Shown here in pieces: positions 8,752 through 18,034 of a stretch of 64,000 bases of DNA. The first letter of the stretch is position 1. Every line of letters begins with the position of its first letter. The DNA is from Methanocorpusculum sp. (lineage in GTDB: Archaea; Halobacteriota; Methanomicrobia; Methanomicrobiales; Methanocorpusculaceae). The notes under the pieces are model-generated. The model was not told the origin of the DNA and did not search any database. It saw only the letters and a list, made by a program, of their open reading frames with translations. Made by a program: the position numbers and the translations under genes. The DNA lies in contig NZ_JAUSPQ010000006.1 of NCBI RefSeq assembly GCF_030655665.1, positions 280,359 to 344,358 on the forward strand, read 5' to 3'.

Positions 8752-10155
8752 TCAGGGGCAGGAGTAGGAGTCTACCATTTCTATACAGCGGTTGTCCTCT
8801 TCTTCTCCCGGTATCGCGACCGGGTATCTTCCGGTAAGACAGCCAAGACAGAGATCTTCCCGCGGGATGCCGATCGCCTCTATAAGTCCATCGAGGGAGA
8901 TGTAAGCAAGACTGGTTGCCTGGATCTCCTTCTCCACCTCTGAAACGGATTTCGTTGACGCGATCAGCTCATCCCGTGTGGGAAAATCAGTTCCGAGATA
9001 ACATGGAGCGATGATCGGCGGGGATGCGATCCTCAGATGGATCTCCCTTGCACCGAATTCACGCACAAGCGACAGGATCTTCTTCGAGGTCGTCCCTCTC
9101 ACGATACTGTCATCAACGAGAACCACGGATTTGTCTTTGATATGTCCGCGGACCGGATTCAGTTTCATCCGAACGGCGATCTCGCGTCTCTCCTGTGTCG
9201 GCATGATGAATGTTCGTCCTGTGTACCGGTTTTTGATCAGGGCTTCACGGAACGGGATACCCGATTCGCTGGAAAATCCGGTCGCGGCCGCGGTACCGGA
9301 ATCCGGGACCGGTGAGATAAGGTCTGCTTTTGCCGGGGCTTCTTTTGCGAGCAGTGCTCCGGTCTTTCTGCGCACGTCATAGACCGATACACCGTCGATT
9401 ACTGCATCTGCCCGTGCGAAGTAGACGTACTCGAACATACAGTGAGCACAGGATCTTGCCTTCATCATCTTTCGGGAAAATACTTCCCCTTCCTGAAGTC
9501 TGACGCTTTCTCCGGGGGCAATATCCCGCACGAACTCTGCACCGATCGCATCCAGCGCCACACTCTCGGAAACAAGGATATGACCGCCCGTCTCCGTCTT
9601 TCCGAGACAAAGCGGTTTTATCCCAAGCGGATCGCGGAACGCATACAATGTTCCGTCCAGCATAAAGATCACGACATACGACCCGCTGATCATCCGCATG
9701 CAGTAACTGATCGCTTCGTCGGGCGTGTGATCATGAATGATCTCATTTGCGAGGATCGCGGCGATGACCTCAGTATCCGACGTCGTGGAAAAAACGTGCC
9801 CATGTCCTTCGTACTCGTATCTGAGTTCGTCGGTATTTATCAGATTCCCGTTGTGTACGAGAGATAGCGAATGTCCCCGGAACATAAAATGGAAAGGCTG
9901 GATGTTTTCCGGCTTCGACCCGCCGGTCGTTGGATATCTTACGTGACCAATACCGGTCGTTCCGATCAAACTTTCGAGAACAGGTCCGCTAAACACCTCG
10001 GACACGAGTCCGTATCCTTTGTATTTGTGTACGGTTTCACCATCATACGTGAAGATACCGGCACTCTCCTGACCTCGGTGCTGGAGTGCATATAATGCCA
10101 AGTATAATGATCCCGATACTTCTGTCGTATCGGTAATTCCTGCGATGCCGCACAT
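8752..10155 (-). CDS. purF: Amidophosphoribosyltransferase PurF
   Basis: 467 residues from the ATG at 10155, chosen because it places the catalytic cysteine directly after Met (MCGIAGITDTT) as needed for the N-terminal nucleophile glutaminase; a longer reading frame starting at 10218 would bury it and overlap pdaD. The glutaminase domain (about 1-230) carries LQHRGQESAGI and GHVRYPTTGG. The phosphoribosyltransferase domain has the PRPP loop VVLVDDSIVRGTTSKKI, and a cysteine-containing CLGCLTGRYPV lies near the C-terminus. First committed step of purine synthesis. pdaD ends 34 bases upstream, so the two may be co-transcribed. Confidence 0.95.
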   Translation of the reverse strand: MCGIAGITDTTEVSGSLYLALYALQHRGQESAGIFTYDGETVHKYKGYGLVSEVFSGPVLESLIGTTGIGHVRYPTTGGSKPENIQPFHFMFRGHSLSLVHNGNLINTDELRYEYEGHGHVFSTTSDTEVIAAILANEIIHDHTPDEAISYCMRMISGSYVVIFMLDGTLYAFRDPLGIKPLCLGKTETGGHILVSESVALDAIGAEFVRDIAPGESVRLQEGEVFSRKMMKARSCAHCMFEYVYFARADAVIDGVSVYDVRRKTGALLAKEAPAKADLISPVPDSGTAAATGFSSESGIPFREALIKNRYTGRTFIMPTQERREIAVRMKLNPVRGHIKDKSVVLVDDSIVRGTTSKKILSLVREFGAREIHLRIASPPIIAPCYLGTDFPTRDELIASTKSVSEVEKEIQATSLAYISLDGLIEAIGIPREDLCLGCLTGRYPVAIPGEEEDNRCIEMVDSYSCP

Positions 10156-10189
10156 GTTGTATAAATATTGGCTGTATTCAGATATAGGT

Positions 10190-10690
10190 TTAACAGATGA
10201 AGACCGCAGTTGCGACAACGGTCGTCCAGTTGCCGCTCTGGTCCGTCTCTGCAGAAATACTGATATTGCTGGTTTTCAGGATATTCCCGCCCTGTTTTTG
10301 CATAATGGTATCCAGCATCGTTCTTGCGAGTTCCTCGGCATATGCTCCGCACTCCTTTTCGGACATCCCGATGCAGTGATGCTCCGAAAGATATCCATGC
10401 TGTTTGTCATGAATCTGCGGTACTGCAAGTCCGATAGCTGCGGATATTTTTAGATTCGGCTCGTTTGATGCGTTTTTCGCCATAACACAGTAGACGATCT
10501 CTCCCGATTTCAGGGCGGCGAGCCCCTCATCGCGCGAGACGATATCAGCATCCGGCGGCATGATGGACGATACATACACCAGATTGAACGGGGCGATTCC
10601 TGCGTTTCTGAGGGCCATCTCGAACGATACGAGCTGATCTTTATGAACACCCCGGCCTCGGGTAAAAAATACTTTTGCGGGAACTACCAT
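10190..10690 (-). CDS. pdaD: Pyruvoyl-dependent arginine decarboxylase
   Basis: 166 residues, matching archaeal PvlArgDC. The self-cleavage site is the Ser41-Ser42 pair in LVYVSSIMPPDADIV, producing a beta chain and a pyruvoyl-capped alpha chain. Further family features are FFTRGRGVHKDQLVSFEMAL and the late GMSEKECGAYAEELA. It makes agmatine for polyamines and for the agmatidine modification of archaeal tRNA-Ile2. It lies upstream of purF on the same strand and diverges from the ribonucleotide reductase gene. Confidence 0.95.
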   Translation of the reverse strand: MVVPAKVFFTRGRGVHKDQLVSFEMALRNAGIAPFNLVYVSSIMPPDADIVSRDEGLAALKSGEIVYCVMAKNASNEPNLKISAAIGLAVPQIHDKQHGYLSEHHCIGMSEKECGAYAEELARTMLDTIMQKQGGNILKTSNISISAETDQSGNWTTVVATAVFIC

Positions 10691-10816
10691 CGTAGTTAAT
10701 TGGTCTCATTAACTAGCTCTTAAGCGTTTGGTTCAGAAAGCCAACATTAACTCAGCGTTCAATGAAGTGAATTAAATACGGGTATGTCCAATTAATTCTT
10801 ACGTACAAAAATTCAG

Positions 10817-10837
10817 TTGGGGTATTATGTATCCCAA
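10817..10837. promoter_or_regulatory. Near-palindrome upstream of nrdJ
   Basis: TTGGGGTA / TATCCCAA at 10817-10837 is an inverted repeat with one mismatch and a 5-base centre. It lies about 44 bases upstream of the reductase start in the divergent pdaD/nrdJ region, where an operator or leader hairpin would be expected. No known regulator is recognised from the motif. Confidence 0.3.
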
Positions 10838-10880
10838 TCTGGCTTTTTGAACAATGCACCAGTAATCGAGGGATTAATTG

Positions 10881-13091
10881 ATGGCGGATTCAGTAGTTGA
10901 CAGTATTTTAGCGGCAAGATATTACCGCACCGGTGAGGCATCTTTCGAAGATGTCTGTAGACGAGTTGCAGATGCATTGGGTGAAACACCGGAAGAGACG
11001 AAGGAATACTTTGACGCCATGATGTCATTGTCATTCCTTCCCAACTCTCCTACACTGATGAACGCAGGAACACCGCTAGGGCAGCTATCAGCCTGCTTCA
11101 CCCTGCCGGTGAATGATTCCCTGCCGGAGATTTTTGATGCGATCCGCTGGGGAGCGATCATCCACCAGTCGGGAGGAGGAACAGGATACAACTTCTCCCA
11201 CCTGCGTCCCGAGGGGTCACCCGTCCGTTCAACGGACGGTGTGGCCTCCGGTCCCGTCTCCTTTATGCGGGTGTTCAATGCCGCGACAGATGTCATAAAA
11301 CAGGGCGGCAGAAGACGCGGGGCAAATATGGGTATCCTGAATGTCTGGCACCCGGACATCCTGAAGTTCATCAAAAGCAAAGCCAAGGAAGGCGACTTCA
11401 GTAACTTCAACATCTCCGTGATGGTCTCGGATGCATTCATGGATCATGTCGCGAAAGGTGAGATGGACAAAGTCTGGGTAACCAACACCGAATCGGCCGA
11501 TATCACGGTCGGAGAGATTTGGAATGGGATCGTTGACGGCGTCTGGAAGAACGGCGAGCCCGGAATTCTTTTCTACGATACCATCAATCAGAAAAATCCC
11601 ACCCCCAACCTTGGCGAGATCGACACCACCAATCCCTGCGGGGAACAGCCTCTCCTGCCGTTCGAATCCTGTGTTCTGGGCAGTATCAACCTGGCAAAAT
11701 TCATCCGTGCCGACGGTCTGAACTACGAAGCTCTCGATAAAATGACCAGAATGGGTGTCAGATTCCTTGATGCCGTCATCACGAAAAACGTCTTCCCGAT
11801 CCCTGAGATCCGTGAAGCGACCAATCGTACACGAAAGGTCGGTCTCGGTCTGATGGGTGTTCACGATGCAATGCTCATGCTCAGGATCCCTTACGACTCT
11901 GAAGCCGGCAGAAACTTCTGCATCGAAGTGATGGAGAGGGTCAATAACGTTGCCGTCGAAGAGTCAATCATTCTCGGCAAAGAGAAGGGAACATTCCCTG
12001 CATATGAAGGAAGTGTCTGGGATAAGAAGGGGATCATCATGCGAAACGCTGCTCTCACCACGATCGCGCCGACCGGAACGATCTCCCTTCTTGCAGGCTG
12101 CTCGTCCGGTATCGAACCGGTATTCTCGTTTGCCTACACCCGCCGGAACACGGTCGGCAAAACATTCGTGATGGTCCATCCGTACTTCGAATCGGAACTC
12201 AGGCGTGTCATCACGTCGATGGGTCTTACGGGCGCCGAAGCAGAAGCAAAACGCGACGAGGTCATCAACCATGTGCATGAAACCGGATCGGTCCAGGATG
12301 TTGATTGGCTGCTCGACTCATTCAAAGCCGTCTTCAAGACCGCTCTGGACATCGGATGGAAGGATCATGTCTTAATGCAGGCGGCATTCCAGAAACATGT
12401 TCACGCCTCGATCTCGAAAACGATCAACATGCCAATCTCCGCATCGAAAGAGGATGTCGAAAAGGCAGTCATTCTTGCATGGAAGGAAGGTATCAAAGGC
12501 ATGACTTTGTACCGTACCGGGTCCCGGGAGGATGTTGTTCTCGCTCTCGAGAAGCAGGATACGGCGATGCCCGCCGACGTCCCGGCGATGCCGGTCCCGG
12601 GTGTCGTCCCGCAGTTACTCTTCACCCGCCCGCGGGAACTCGTTGGAAGAACCTTCCTTGCGCAGTCCGGCTGCTGCCGTCTGTATATCACGGTCAACAC
12701 CATGGATGGAAAACCAATGGAAGTCTTCATCCGAACCGTCGGAGCCGGATGCGAGGCAAGCAGCAATGCACTTGGCCGCAGTATCAGCACAGGTTTACAG
12801 AACGGTGTCCCGTATGAGAAGTTTGTGAAACAGTTTGCGAAAGTGAACTGTGTCTCGGCGATCAAGAATAAAAACTCTGAGGGTATGTCCTGTGCCGATG
12901 TTGTGGGAAAATGCATCGAACTTGCGGCAACCAATCAGGCGATCACCACACTGGACAACTGGTCGCTGACCCCGGTGACGCCCGGAGAAAAGAAGAACCC
13001 GCCGTGCCCCGAGTGCGGCGAGCCTCTGGATTTCGGCGAGGGCTGTAATATGGGCATCTGCAAACACTGCGGATGGAGCGGCTGCAGCTGA
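10881..13091 (+). CDS. nrdJ: Adenosylcobalamin-dependent (class II) ribonucleotide reductase
   Basis: 736 residues from the ATG at 10881, preferred over an in-frame TTG at 10878 because GAGGGA (about 10868-10873) is well spaced from it. Reduces ribonucleotides to deoxyribonucleotides using coenzyme B12. Family features: FLPNSPTLMNAGTPLGQLSA with the substrate-site cysteine, SGGGTGYNFSHLRP, the central NPCGEQPLLPFESCVLGSIN, and APTGTISLLAGCSSGIEP. The C-terminus carries a zinc-ribbon-like CPECGEPLDFGEGCNMGICK region and ends in cysteines suited to re-reduction of the active site. Its cofactor need fits the CobN chelatase genes elsewhere in the window. Confidence 0.94.
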   Translation: MADSVVDSILAARYYRTGEASFEDVCRRVADALGETPEETKEYFDAMMSLSFLPNSPTLMNAGTPLGQLSACFTLPVNDSLPEIFDAIRWGAIIHQSGGGTGYNFSHLRPEGSPVRSTDGVASGPVSFMRVFNAATDVIKQGGRRRGANMGILNVWHPDILKFIKSKAKEGDFSNFNISVMVSDAFMDHVAKGEMDKVWVTNTESADITVGEIWNGIVDGVWKNGEPGILFYDTINQKNPTPNLGEIDTTNPCGEQPLLPFESCVLGSINLAKFIRADGLNYEALDKMTRMGVRFLDAVITKNVFPIPEIREATNRTRKVGLGLMGVHDAMLMLRIPYDSEAGRNFCIEVMERVNNVAVEESIILGKEKGTFPAYEGSVWDKKGIIMRNAALTTIAPTGTISLLAGCSSGIEPVFSFAYTRRNTVGKTFVMVHPYFESELRRVITSMGLTGAEAEAKRDEVINHVHETGSVQDVDWLLDSFKAVFKTALDIGWKDHVLMQAAFQKHVHASISKTINMPISASKEDVEKAVILAWKEGIKGMTLYRTGSREDVVLALEKQDTAMPADVPAMPVPGVVPQLLFTRPRELVGRTFLAQSGCCRLYITVNTMDGKPMEVFIRTVGAGCEASSNALGRSISTGLQNGVPYEKFVKQFAKVNCVSAIKNKNSEGMSCADVVGKCIELAATNQAITTLDNWSLTPVTPGEKKNPPCPECGEPLDFGEGCNMGICKHCGWSGCS

Positions 13092-13118
13092 GAATTTGCA
13101 AACATCTATGCATCCCTC

Positions 13119-13127
13119 TTTTTTTTT
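13119..13127 (+). terminator. Oligo-T terminator after nrdJ
   Basis: A run of nine T residues 28 bases after the nrdJ stop codon, the usual form of an archaeal terminator. It lies directly before the palindromic repeat element. Confidence 0.55.
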
Positions 13128-13130
13128 AAG

Positions 13131-13634
13131 TAGGACTTACGCGGTGTTGATTCAATTCTGGAAGGAGTTGATCGGGTGTGGATGTATGAAAATTCCACCG
13201 CGAATAATCGCGAATCTCCACGAATCGCATTTTTCCTGTTCCGCCCTCTTGACCTTCGGTCGCGTCCCTACGCTCCGCCTGATCGGCTCCGCGTGGTCGG
13301 GACGGCGGAACGAAAAATGCTGGAAAACCCGCGTCGCGGGTTTTCTTTAAAGAATCTCTAACACTTACAATAACAAACCAGATATGTATTTTTTCCGGAG
13401 AAAACCCGCGACGCGGGTTTTCCAGCATTTTCCACGCTGGCGTTCCGGCCACGCGTAGCCGATCAGGCGGAGCGTAGGAACGCGGCCGAGGAGTGAAACG
13501 ACGAGGACAAGACGACAGCGTGAGGAAAATGCGATTCGCGTAGATTCGCGTAGATTCGCGGTGGAATTTTCATACATCCACACCCAGCCATACTCTTCCA
13601 AATTGGATTAAGATTAACACCGTGTAAGTTCTAT
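13131..13634. repeat. Long palindromic repeat element A
   Basis: About 500 bases built as two imperfect inverted arms around an A/T-rich centre (about 13343-13400). The left end GGACTTACGCGGTGTT (from 13134) mirrors the right end AACACCGTGTAAGTTC. GGGTGTGGATGTATGAAAAT near 13174 is matched inverted near 13568-13590. Each arm also has inner blocks rich in GCGAATC and a GAAAACCCGCG / CGCGGGTTTTC hairpin flanking the centre. Short reading frames inside are mirror images of one another and not genes. No transposase is present, so it looks like a non-autonomous, MITE-like repeat. It shares its terminal module with element B at 33.7-34.2 kb. Confidence 0.75.
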
Positions 13635-13655
13635 CAAAAGCATAGTGTCGATAGT

Positions 13656-14390
13656 ATGAAAGGATGTATTACTGTGTGTCGGATTAAAACCAGTCTGGAA
13701 TTAAAGTTCAGCTCTATCTCACCAAAGGGATGGAATATTATCTTTGGAGCAATATATGGTGTTTTTGCAATAATTGTCGTTTTGCTGTTGTTCGGTATTG
13801 TGATTATTTTATTGAAACCTTTTGAGTTAAATGATGCCGCAATCGTTGCGTGTTCTGGTAGTGTTGTGATTGGAATTATCGCACTATTTACTCTTATAGT
13901 AACTTCAGTTAATAGTGAAAATGCACAAAAAACTTCGTATATGCCTTTTATCCTCATGGATTTTGGGAATAAGGATTCGAGTAAAGATATTTTTCATTCA
14001 GACGGGGAGTTTCGGGTCACTCTTGAAAGTGATAATAGTGCCTCTAACCTCCTCCCAGAAATTACTCGCGGGCAATTGCCTTACGTGCAAGAGACTCGCC
14101 GTCTTAAAGATCATTTAGGGTGGGCAATCTCTCTCAAAAATATCGGAAATGGGACTGCACACAGTATCTCGCTCAAAGTAAATAATGCTGAAATATTTTC
14201 CAGTCAAGTCTTGGAAAAGGGACAGATCCTTTCAGGATATTGTTATGTTCCAACCGATATGGTGGATACAGATCTGCATGTTGTCCTCACGTTTGAAGAT
14301 ATGATGAACAATAAATACGTGCAGGAACATGATTATTGTAAACATCCCGTGGGTATGCCAACAATATCACTAGGAAAACCACAGGGATAA
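13656..14390 (+). CDS. Hypothetical membrane protein
   Basis: 244 residues, no family recognised. Two hydrophobic helices lie near the N-terminus (about residues 24-51 and 60-85), followed by a soluble C-terminal domain of about 155 residues containing GWAISLKNIGNGTAHSISLK and VVLTFEDMMNNKYVQEHDY, suggestive of a beta-rich fold. It is more A/T-rich than its neighbours and starts only 22 bases after the palindromic repeat, consistent with recent acquisition. It stands alone between repeat element A and the convergent SHOCT-domain gene. Confidence 0.65.
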   Translation: MKGCITVCRIKTSLELKFSSISPKGWNIIFGAIYGVFAIIVVLLLFGIVIILLKPFELNDAAIVACSGSVVIGIIALFTLIVTSVNSENAQKTSYMPFILMDFGNKDSSKDIFHSDGEFRVTLESDNSASNLLPEITRGQLPYVQETRRLKDHLGWAISLKNIGNGTAHSISLKVNNAEIFSSQVLEKGQILSGYCYVPTDMVDTDLHVVLTFEDMMNNKYVQEHDYCKHPVGMPTISLGKPQG

Positions 14391-14462
14391 TTGGGACCTG
14401 GACATACTTTTTTTCATCCCTGCCTAATTTTCCGGATGTCGGAGTATCTCCGTTTCTGGTAA

Positions 14463-15530
14463 TTACAACCCTGTCCTCTTAAAAAGTCCGAGACACCGTT
14501 TCTTATACTCATCCTCCGTGATGATCCCGTTCTCCCGCAGATACTTCAGCGCCTCGAGGGATTTATCGATCGCCTCATCGTCCAGCCCCTCCCGCGGCTC
14601 CAGCGTCATCGGGGAAACGGTCCTTGGCTCTGGAGGTCTGGGGATATCCTGTCTCTTCGAGACATACACCTCCGAGTCATCATCCGCCGGCAGACTCTTT
14701 GGATCATCATTAAGATGTTTATACCGCCCGCCGCCGACCCGGGTCCTTCCTCCCGGCAGGATCATCGCATCTCCTTTCCCCTCATCATGCCACTGATCGT
14801 CCATCTTCCCGGAATCGGTATCGAACACGATCACATCATTCAGGGGGACCTCGGTCTTCTCCTTAACCTCCACCGGGGGTTCCGTTGATTCGATCATCCG
14901 GGATACTCGGGTGGCTTTTGCCTCCTCCTGATCTTTCTCCGAAATCGTGTTCTTCCCTTCGAACACATCCTCTCCCGTCTCCTTCCCCTCAGGGAAATGG
15001 GAAAACAGGCTCTCTGTCGGCTCATTGCCTGACCCCGGCATCGGTGTATCTTCAAACACATCGTCCTCTCCGGTGTCAGAAAGAACTGCCGGTCCTGGTT
15101 CTGTCTCTCTCAGAATATACTCCTCGGTGAGAAAATTGCGTTTTACGGCGATCTCCCAGTTCCCGCCGGCTCGCATATTCATCATCTCGCGAAGTGAAAG
15201 AAGCGCAGCCCTCACCTCCTCCACCGAATTTTTCACGCTGTGGAAAATATATTTGTCCTTATTCACTGTTTTTATTGTCAGCGTCGGGGCAACCGCCGTC
15301 GGAAACCTGACTGACGCCTCCAGCAGATCGATATAGTTCATCTCATAGATCCGGTACACCGTCTCCCGTTCGGGATATCCCCAGATCATGCGAAGACGCG
15401 TAAGAAGGATCGGGATCAGAAATTTATCCTTACTCCGTGCGTATATCACATTCAGGACCTCTTCGGTCCGGGGAATGTCATCCAGGATCTCGATAGGGAG
15501 GTCATATTGATATAATACTTCGTGACGCAC
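14463..15530 (-). CDS. Hypothetical protein with C-terminal SHOCT domain
   Basis: 355 residues. The C-terminal 35 residues (LEALKYLRENGIITEDEYKK) match the short oligomerisation SHOCT motif. The N-terminal 130 residues contain IWGYPERETVYRIYEMNYID and could be a PH-like domain. The middle (about 140-320) is low-complexity, acidic and proline-rich, probably disordered. No catalytic motif or membrane helix is visible. Monocistronic, ending convergent with the hypothetical membrane protein. Function unknown. Confidence 0.72.
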   Translation of the reverse strand: MRHEVLYQYDLPIEILDDIPRTEEVLNVIYARSKDKFLIPILLTRLRMIWGYPERETVYRIYEMNYIDLLEASVRFPTAVAPTLTIKTVNKDKYIFHSVKNSVEEVRAALLSLREMMNMRAGGNWEIAVKRNFLTEEYILRETEPGPAVLSDTGEDDVFEDTPMPGSGNEPTESLFSHFPEGKETGEDVFEGKNTISEKDQEEAKATRVSRMIESTEPPVEVKEKTEVPLNDVIVFDTDSGKMDDQWHDEGKGDAMILPGGRTRVGGGRYKHLNDDPKSLPADDDSEVYVSKRQDIPRPPEPRTVSPMTLEPREGLDDEAIDKSLEALKYLRENGIITEDEYKKRCLGLFKRTGL

Positions 15531-15636
15531 GGAAAAATTCCTCGAATACTACTATACCATTAGTGTCTGAAAATAGTTAAAGTTCGTGAATGATGAAAAA
15601 ATGATGGGGGAGTATTCTCCCGGGGCATATCTGCCT

Positions 15637-17292
15637 TTACATCATTCCTGGGGGCATGCCGCCCATTCCGCCCATGCCTCCGCCCATCGCGGCCATCTCT
15701 TCGGGGGATGGTCCGGCTGACTTTGCGGATGCGATGACATCATCGATTCTGAGAATCATGACTGCGGCTTCTGCTGCTGAGGAAATTGCCTGGGTCTTCA
15801 CACGGAGCGGCTCAACAACGCCTGCTTCCCACATGTCGACTGCCTTTCCTTCATAGACATCAAGACCATAGGTCTTCTTGCCTTTCTCGTGGGCTGCACG
15901 GAGCTCTACGAGTTTGTCGATCGGGTCGAGACCTGCGTTCTCTGCAAGGGTTCTCGGGATAATTTCCAGTGCGCCTGCGAATGCTTCGATTGCGAGCTGG
16001 ATACGTCCACCCTGGGTTGCTGCGTATTCGCGGAGCCTGAGGGAGAGCTCAACTTCCGGTGCGCCTCCTCCGGCGACAACTTTCTTGTCTTCAACGACAC
16101 AGGCAACGACACGGAGTGCATCTTCGAGAGCACGACCGAGCTCGTCAACAACGTGGTCGGTTCCGCCTTTGATGATGATCGAGACTGCTTTGGGGTTCTT
16201 GCATTTCTCAACGAAGATCATCTCTTCGCCGCCGACTTTACGCTCTTCGACGATACCTGCAATACCAAGTTCATCACCGGAGATTGCGTCGATCGAGGAG
16301 ATAAGTGCTGCGCCGGTTGCACGTGCAAGTTTTTCCATGTCGGATTTCTTTACACGGCGGGCTGCAAAGATACCTGCTTTGGAGAGGTAGTGCTGTGCAA
16401 TGTCGTCGATACCTTTCTGACAGAACAGGACATTTGCGCCGGATGCTTTGATCTTCTCGACGATGCTCTTGATCATACGCTCTTCCTCATCGAGGAACAT
16501 CTGGAGCTGATCTGGGGAGGTGATGGAGATCTCTGCGTCGACTTCGGTCTTCTTGTATTCGACTGCAGCGTTCAGAAGCAGGATCTTTGCGTTCTTGACG
16601 GTCTTCGGCATGCCCGGGTGGACACGTTCTTTGTCGATGATCATGCCTTCGATGATCTCGGACTCGTCGATCGATCCGCCGACACGTTTCTCGACTTTGA
16701 CGTTTTCAGTGTCAACAGTTCCGTCTGCGTCTGCAACGAGTGTGATTGCACGGACGATAAGGTCACAGAGTTTATCCTTGGAGGATTCTGCATTCTTACC
16801 GGTCATTGCGGTTGCGGCGATCTTTGCAAGGATCGCGGTGTCTTTTGCCTTGACGTCGATTGAAATGGTTTTGAGAAGTTCCTGTGCTTTCTCTGCTGCC
16901 TGTCTGTATCCAAGAGTGATAACGGTCGGGTGGATGTCCATCTCGAGAAGCTCTTCAGCTTTCTTTAAGAGTTCGCCTGCAATGATGACTGCGGTGGTGG
17001 TTCCATCTCCGACTTCGTCATCCTGGGTCTTTGCGATCTCAACCATCATCTTTGCTGCCGGGTGTTCGATGTCCATCTCTTTGAGGATGGTGACACCGTC
17101 ATTGGTGATGACGACATCTCCGATGGTATCAACGAGCATCTTGTCCATTCCTTTCGGACCAAGGGTGGATCTTACGGCTCCTGCCACAGCTTTTGCTGCT
17201 GCGATGTTCATGCTCTGTGCATCCCGTCCGCGAGTACGGTTTCCTCCTTCTTTGAGGATATAAATTGGCTGTCCGCCAAGTTGTGCTGACAT
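15637..17292 (-). CDS. thsA: Thermosome subunit (group II chaperonin)
   Basis: 551 residues, standard length. Conserved elements include [20 protein letters not shown], the ATP site segment [20 protein letters not shown] and the late [16 protein letters not shown], with a methionine/glycine-rich C-terminal tail ([15 protein letters not shown]) that projects into the folding chamber. Forms an eight-membered double-ring ATP-dependent folding machine in the cytoplasm. Single-gene unit with its own promoter. The gene symbol is generic, because archaea carry several paralogous subunits. Confidence 0.96.
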   Translation of the reverse strand: MSAQLGGQPIYILKEGGNRTRGRDAQSMNIAAAKAVAGAVRSTLGPKGMDKMLVDTIGDVVITNDGVTILKEMDIEHPAAKMMVEIAKTQDDEVGDGTTTAVIIAGELLKKAEELLEMDIHPTVITLGYRQAAEKAQELLKTISIDVKAKDTAILAKIAATAMTGKNAESSKDKLCDLIVRAITLVADADGTVDTENVKVEKRVGGSIDESEIIEGMIIDKERVHPGMPKTVKNAKILLLNAAVEYKKTEVDAEISITSPDQLQMFLDEEERMIKSIVEKIKASGANVLFCQKGIDDIAQHYLSKAGIFAARRVKKSDMEKLARATGAALISSIDAISGDELGIAGIVEERKVGGEEMIFVEKCKNPKAVSIIIKGGTDHVVDELGRALEDALRVVACVVEDKKVVAGGGAPEVELSLRLREYAATQGGRIQLAIEAFAGALEIIPRTLAENAGLDPIDKLVELRAAHEKGKKTYGLDVYEGKAVDMWEAGVVEPLRVKTQAISSAAEAAVMILRIDDVIASAKSAGPSPEEMAAMGGGMGGMGGMPPGMM

Positions 17293-17354
17293 AGTATAAT
17301 CACCTATACCCTGTTTTGACAGAGTAATGTATGGAATATGTTGTTTAGTAGTTC

Positions 17355-17362
17355 TATATAAA
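17355..17362 (-). promoter_or_regulatory. TATA box of the thermosome gene
   Basis: TTTATATA on the minus strand, 63-70 bases upstream of the thermosome start codon, followed by a leader of about 40 bases. This is the expected position for a strong archaeal promoter. The rest of the 316-base gap 17293-17608 shows no convincing gene. Confidence 0.55.
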
Positions 17363-17608
17363 CATGATTATTTTTAGTGACTATCGGCGAGGTTTCCGCG
17401 GAGTATCCCCAAGACGTAATGAAGGATATCCGATACGCGCCGAAGAAAAAAGAGCTTTGGAGGTTTGTGATACCGATCTCCGGACGGATGTCTTTCGTTC
17501 TTTTAATCATTGGGGATCCTGTCTTTGCAGGCAGTAATGAATCTGGTTTTCTTTCTCTCGTTTGGACTGCCTCGAAATTGTTGATCATCCAGTAACGGAT
17601 ATGCAGTA

Positions 17609-18034
17609 TTATACCAGAATTTCACCTGATGAAACAAGCGATTGTGATTCTATGTCGTAGAACTGGTATGTGATGTATTCTCCAGGCGAGGCCAGTGTAC
17701 TCGTATCAAATGAGATCAGTATCCGGTCCGCTACCTGTATGGAATTTCCGCCGGTGCTTGTAAACGAGGATGCATTCAACGGAATGCTTCGTGTCAGGTT
17801 GTCGCGAATCCCGAGAATGAGTTTCAGGTTGGAAAGAGCGATGGGATCTCCTGCACGGTGCTCGAAGATAAGATCGTTTCCGGAGTATCCGGCAAACACG
17901 AGCTCAGCAGAGACGGGTGTCTTGTTATCACTGATAAGTCCCGAGGCGCTTGCTCCGACAATACTTACGAGAAGGATGGTTACGACAAGCATGATCATCA
18001 CACCAACCACCTCGGAAACGGCGTCATCGGTCAT
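17609..18034 (-). CDS. Archaeal type IV pilin-like protein
   Basis: 141 residues. N-terminal class III signal and hydrophobic helix: DDAVSEVVGVMIMLVVTILL, with processing expected before the helix. The rest is a small beta domain ending in SLVSSGEILV. Last gene of the minus-strand pilus operon; its ATG overlaps the stop of the previous pilin by 4 bases. It has the DUF1628-like pilin N-terminal domain and is probably a structural or minor pilin assembled by the ATPase and membrane core upstream. Confidence 0.85.
   Translation of the reverse strand: MTDDAVSEVVGVMIMLVVTILLVSIVGASASGLISDNKTPVSAELVFAGYSGNDLIFEHRAGDPIALSNLKLILGIRDNLTRSIPLNASSFTSTGGNSIQVADRILISFDTSTLASPGEYITYQFYDIESQSLVSSGEILV

Noticed and set aside
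10155..10218. Longer purF start at 10218
   Set aside because: It would put 21 residues before the catalytic Cys and overlap the pdaD gene; the MCGIAG start is required for the N-terminal nucleophile.
13126..13601. Several open frames within element A, such as 13126-13452 and 13365-13601
   Set aside because: They read mirror-image copies of the same repeat (shared FGRVPTLRLIG and GRVPTLRLIG) and match no protein family.
15889..16863. 324-codon Cys-rich frame opposite the thermosome gene
   Set aside because: It is a shadow of the highly conserved thermosome codons on the other strand; composition is dominated by Cys, Asp and Phe.
17377..17595. 72-codon frame between thermosome and pilus operons
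   Set aside because: No ribosome-binding site or family; it overlaps the upstream thermosome promoter region and an antisense frame of equal length.
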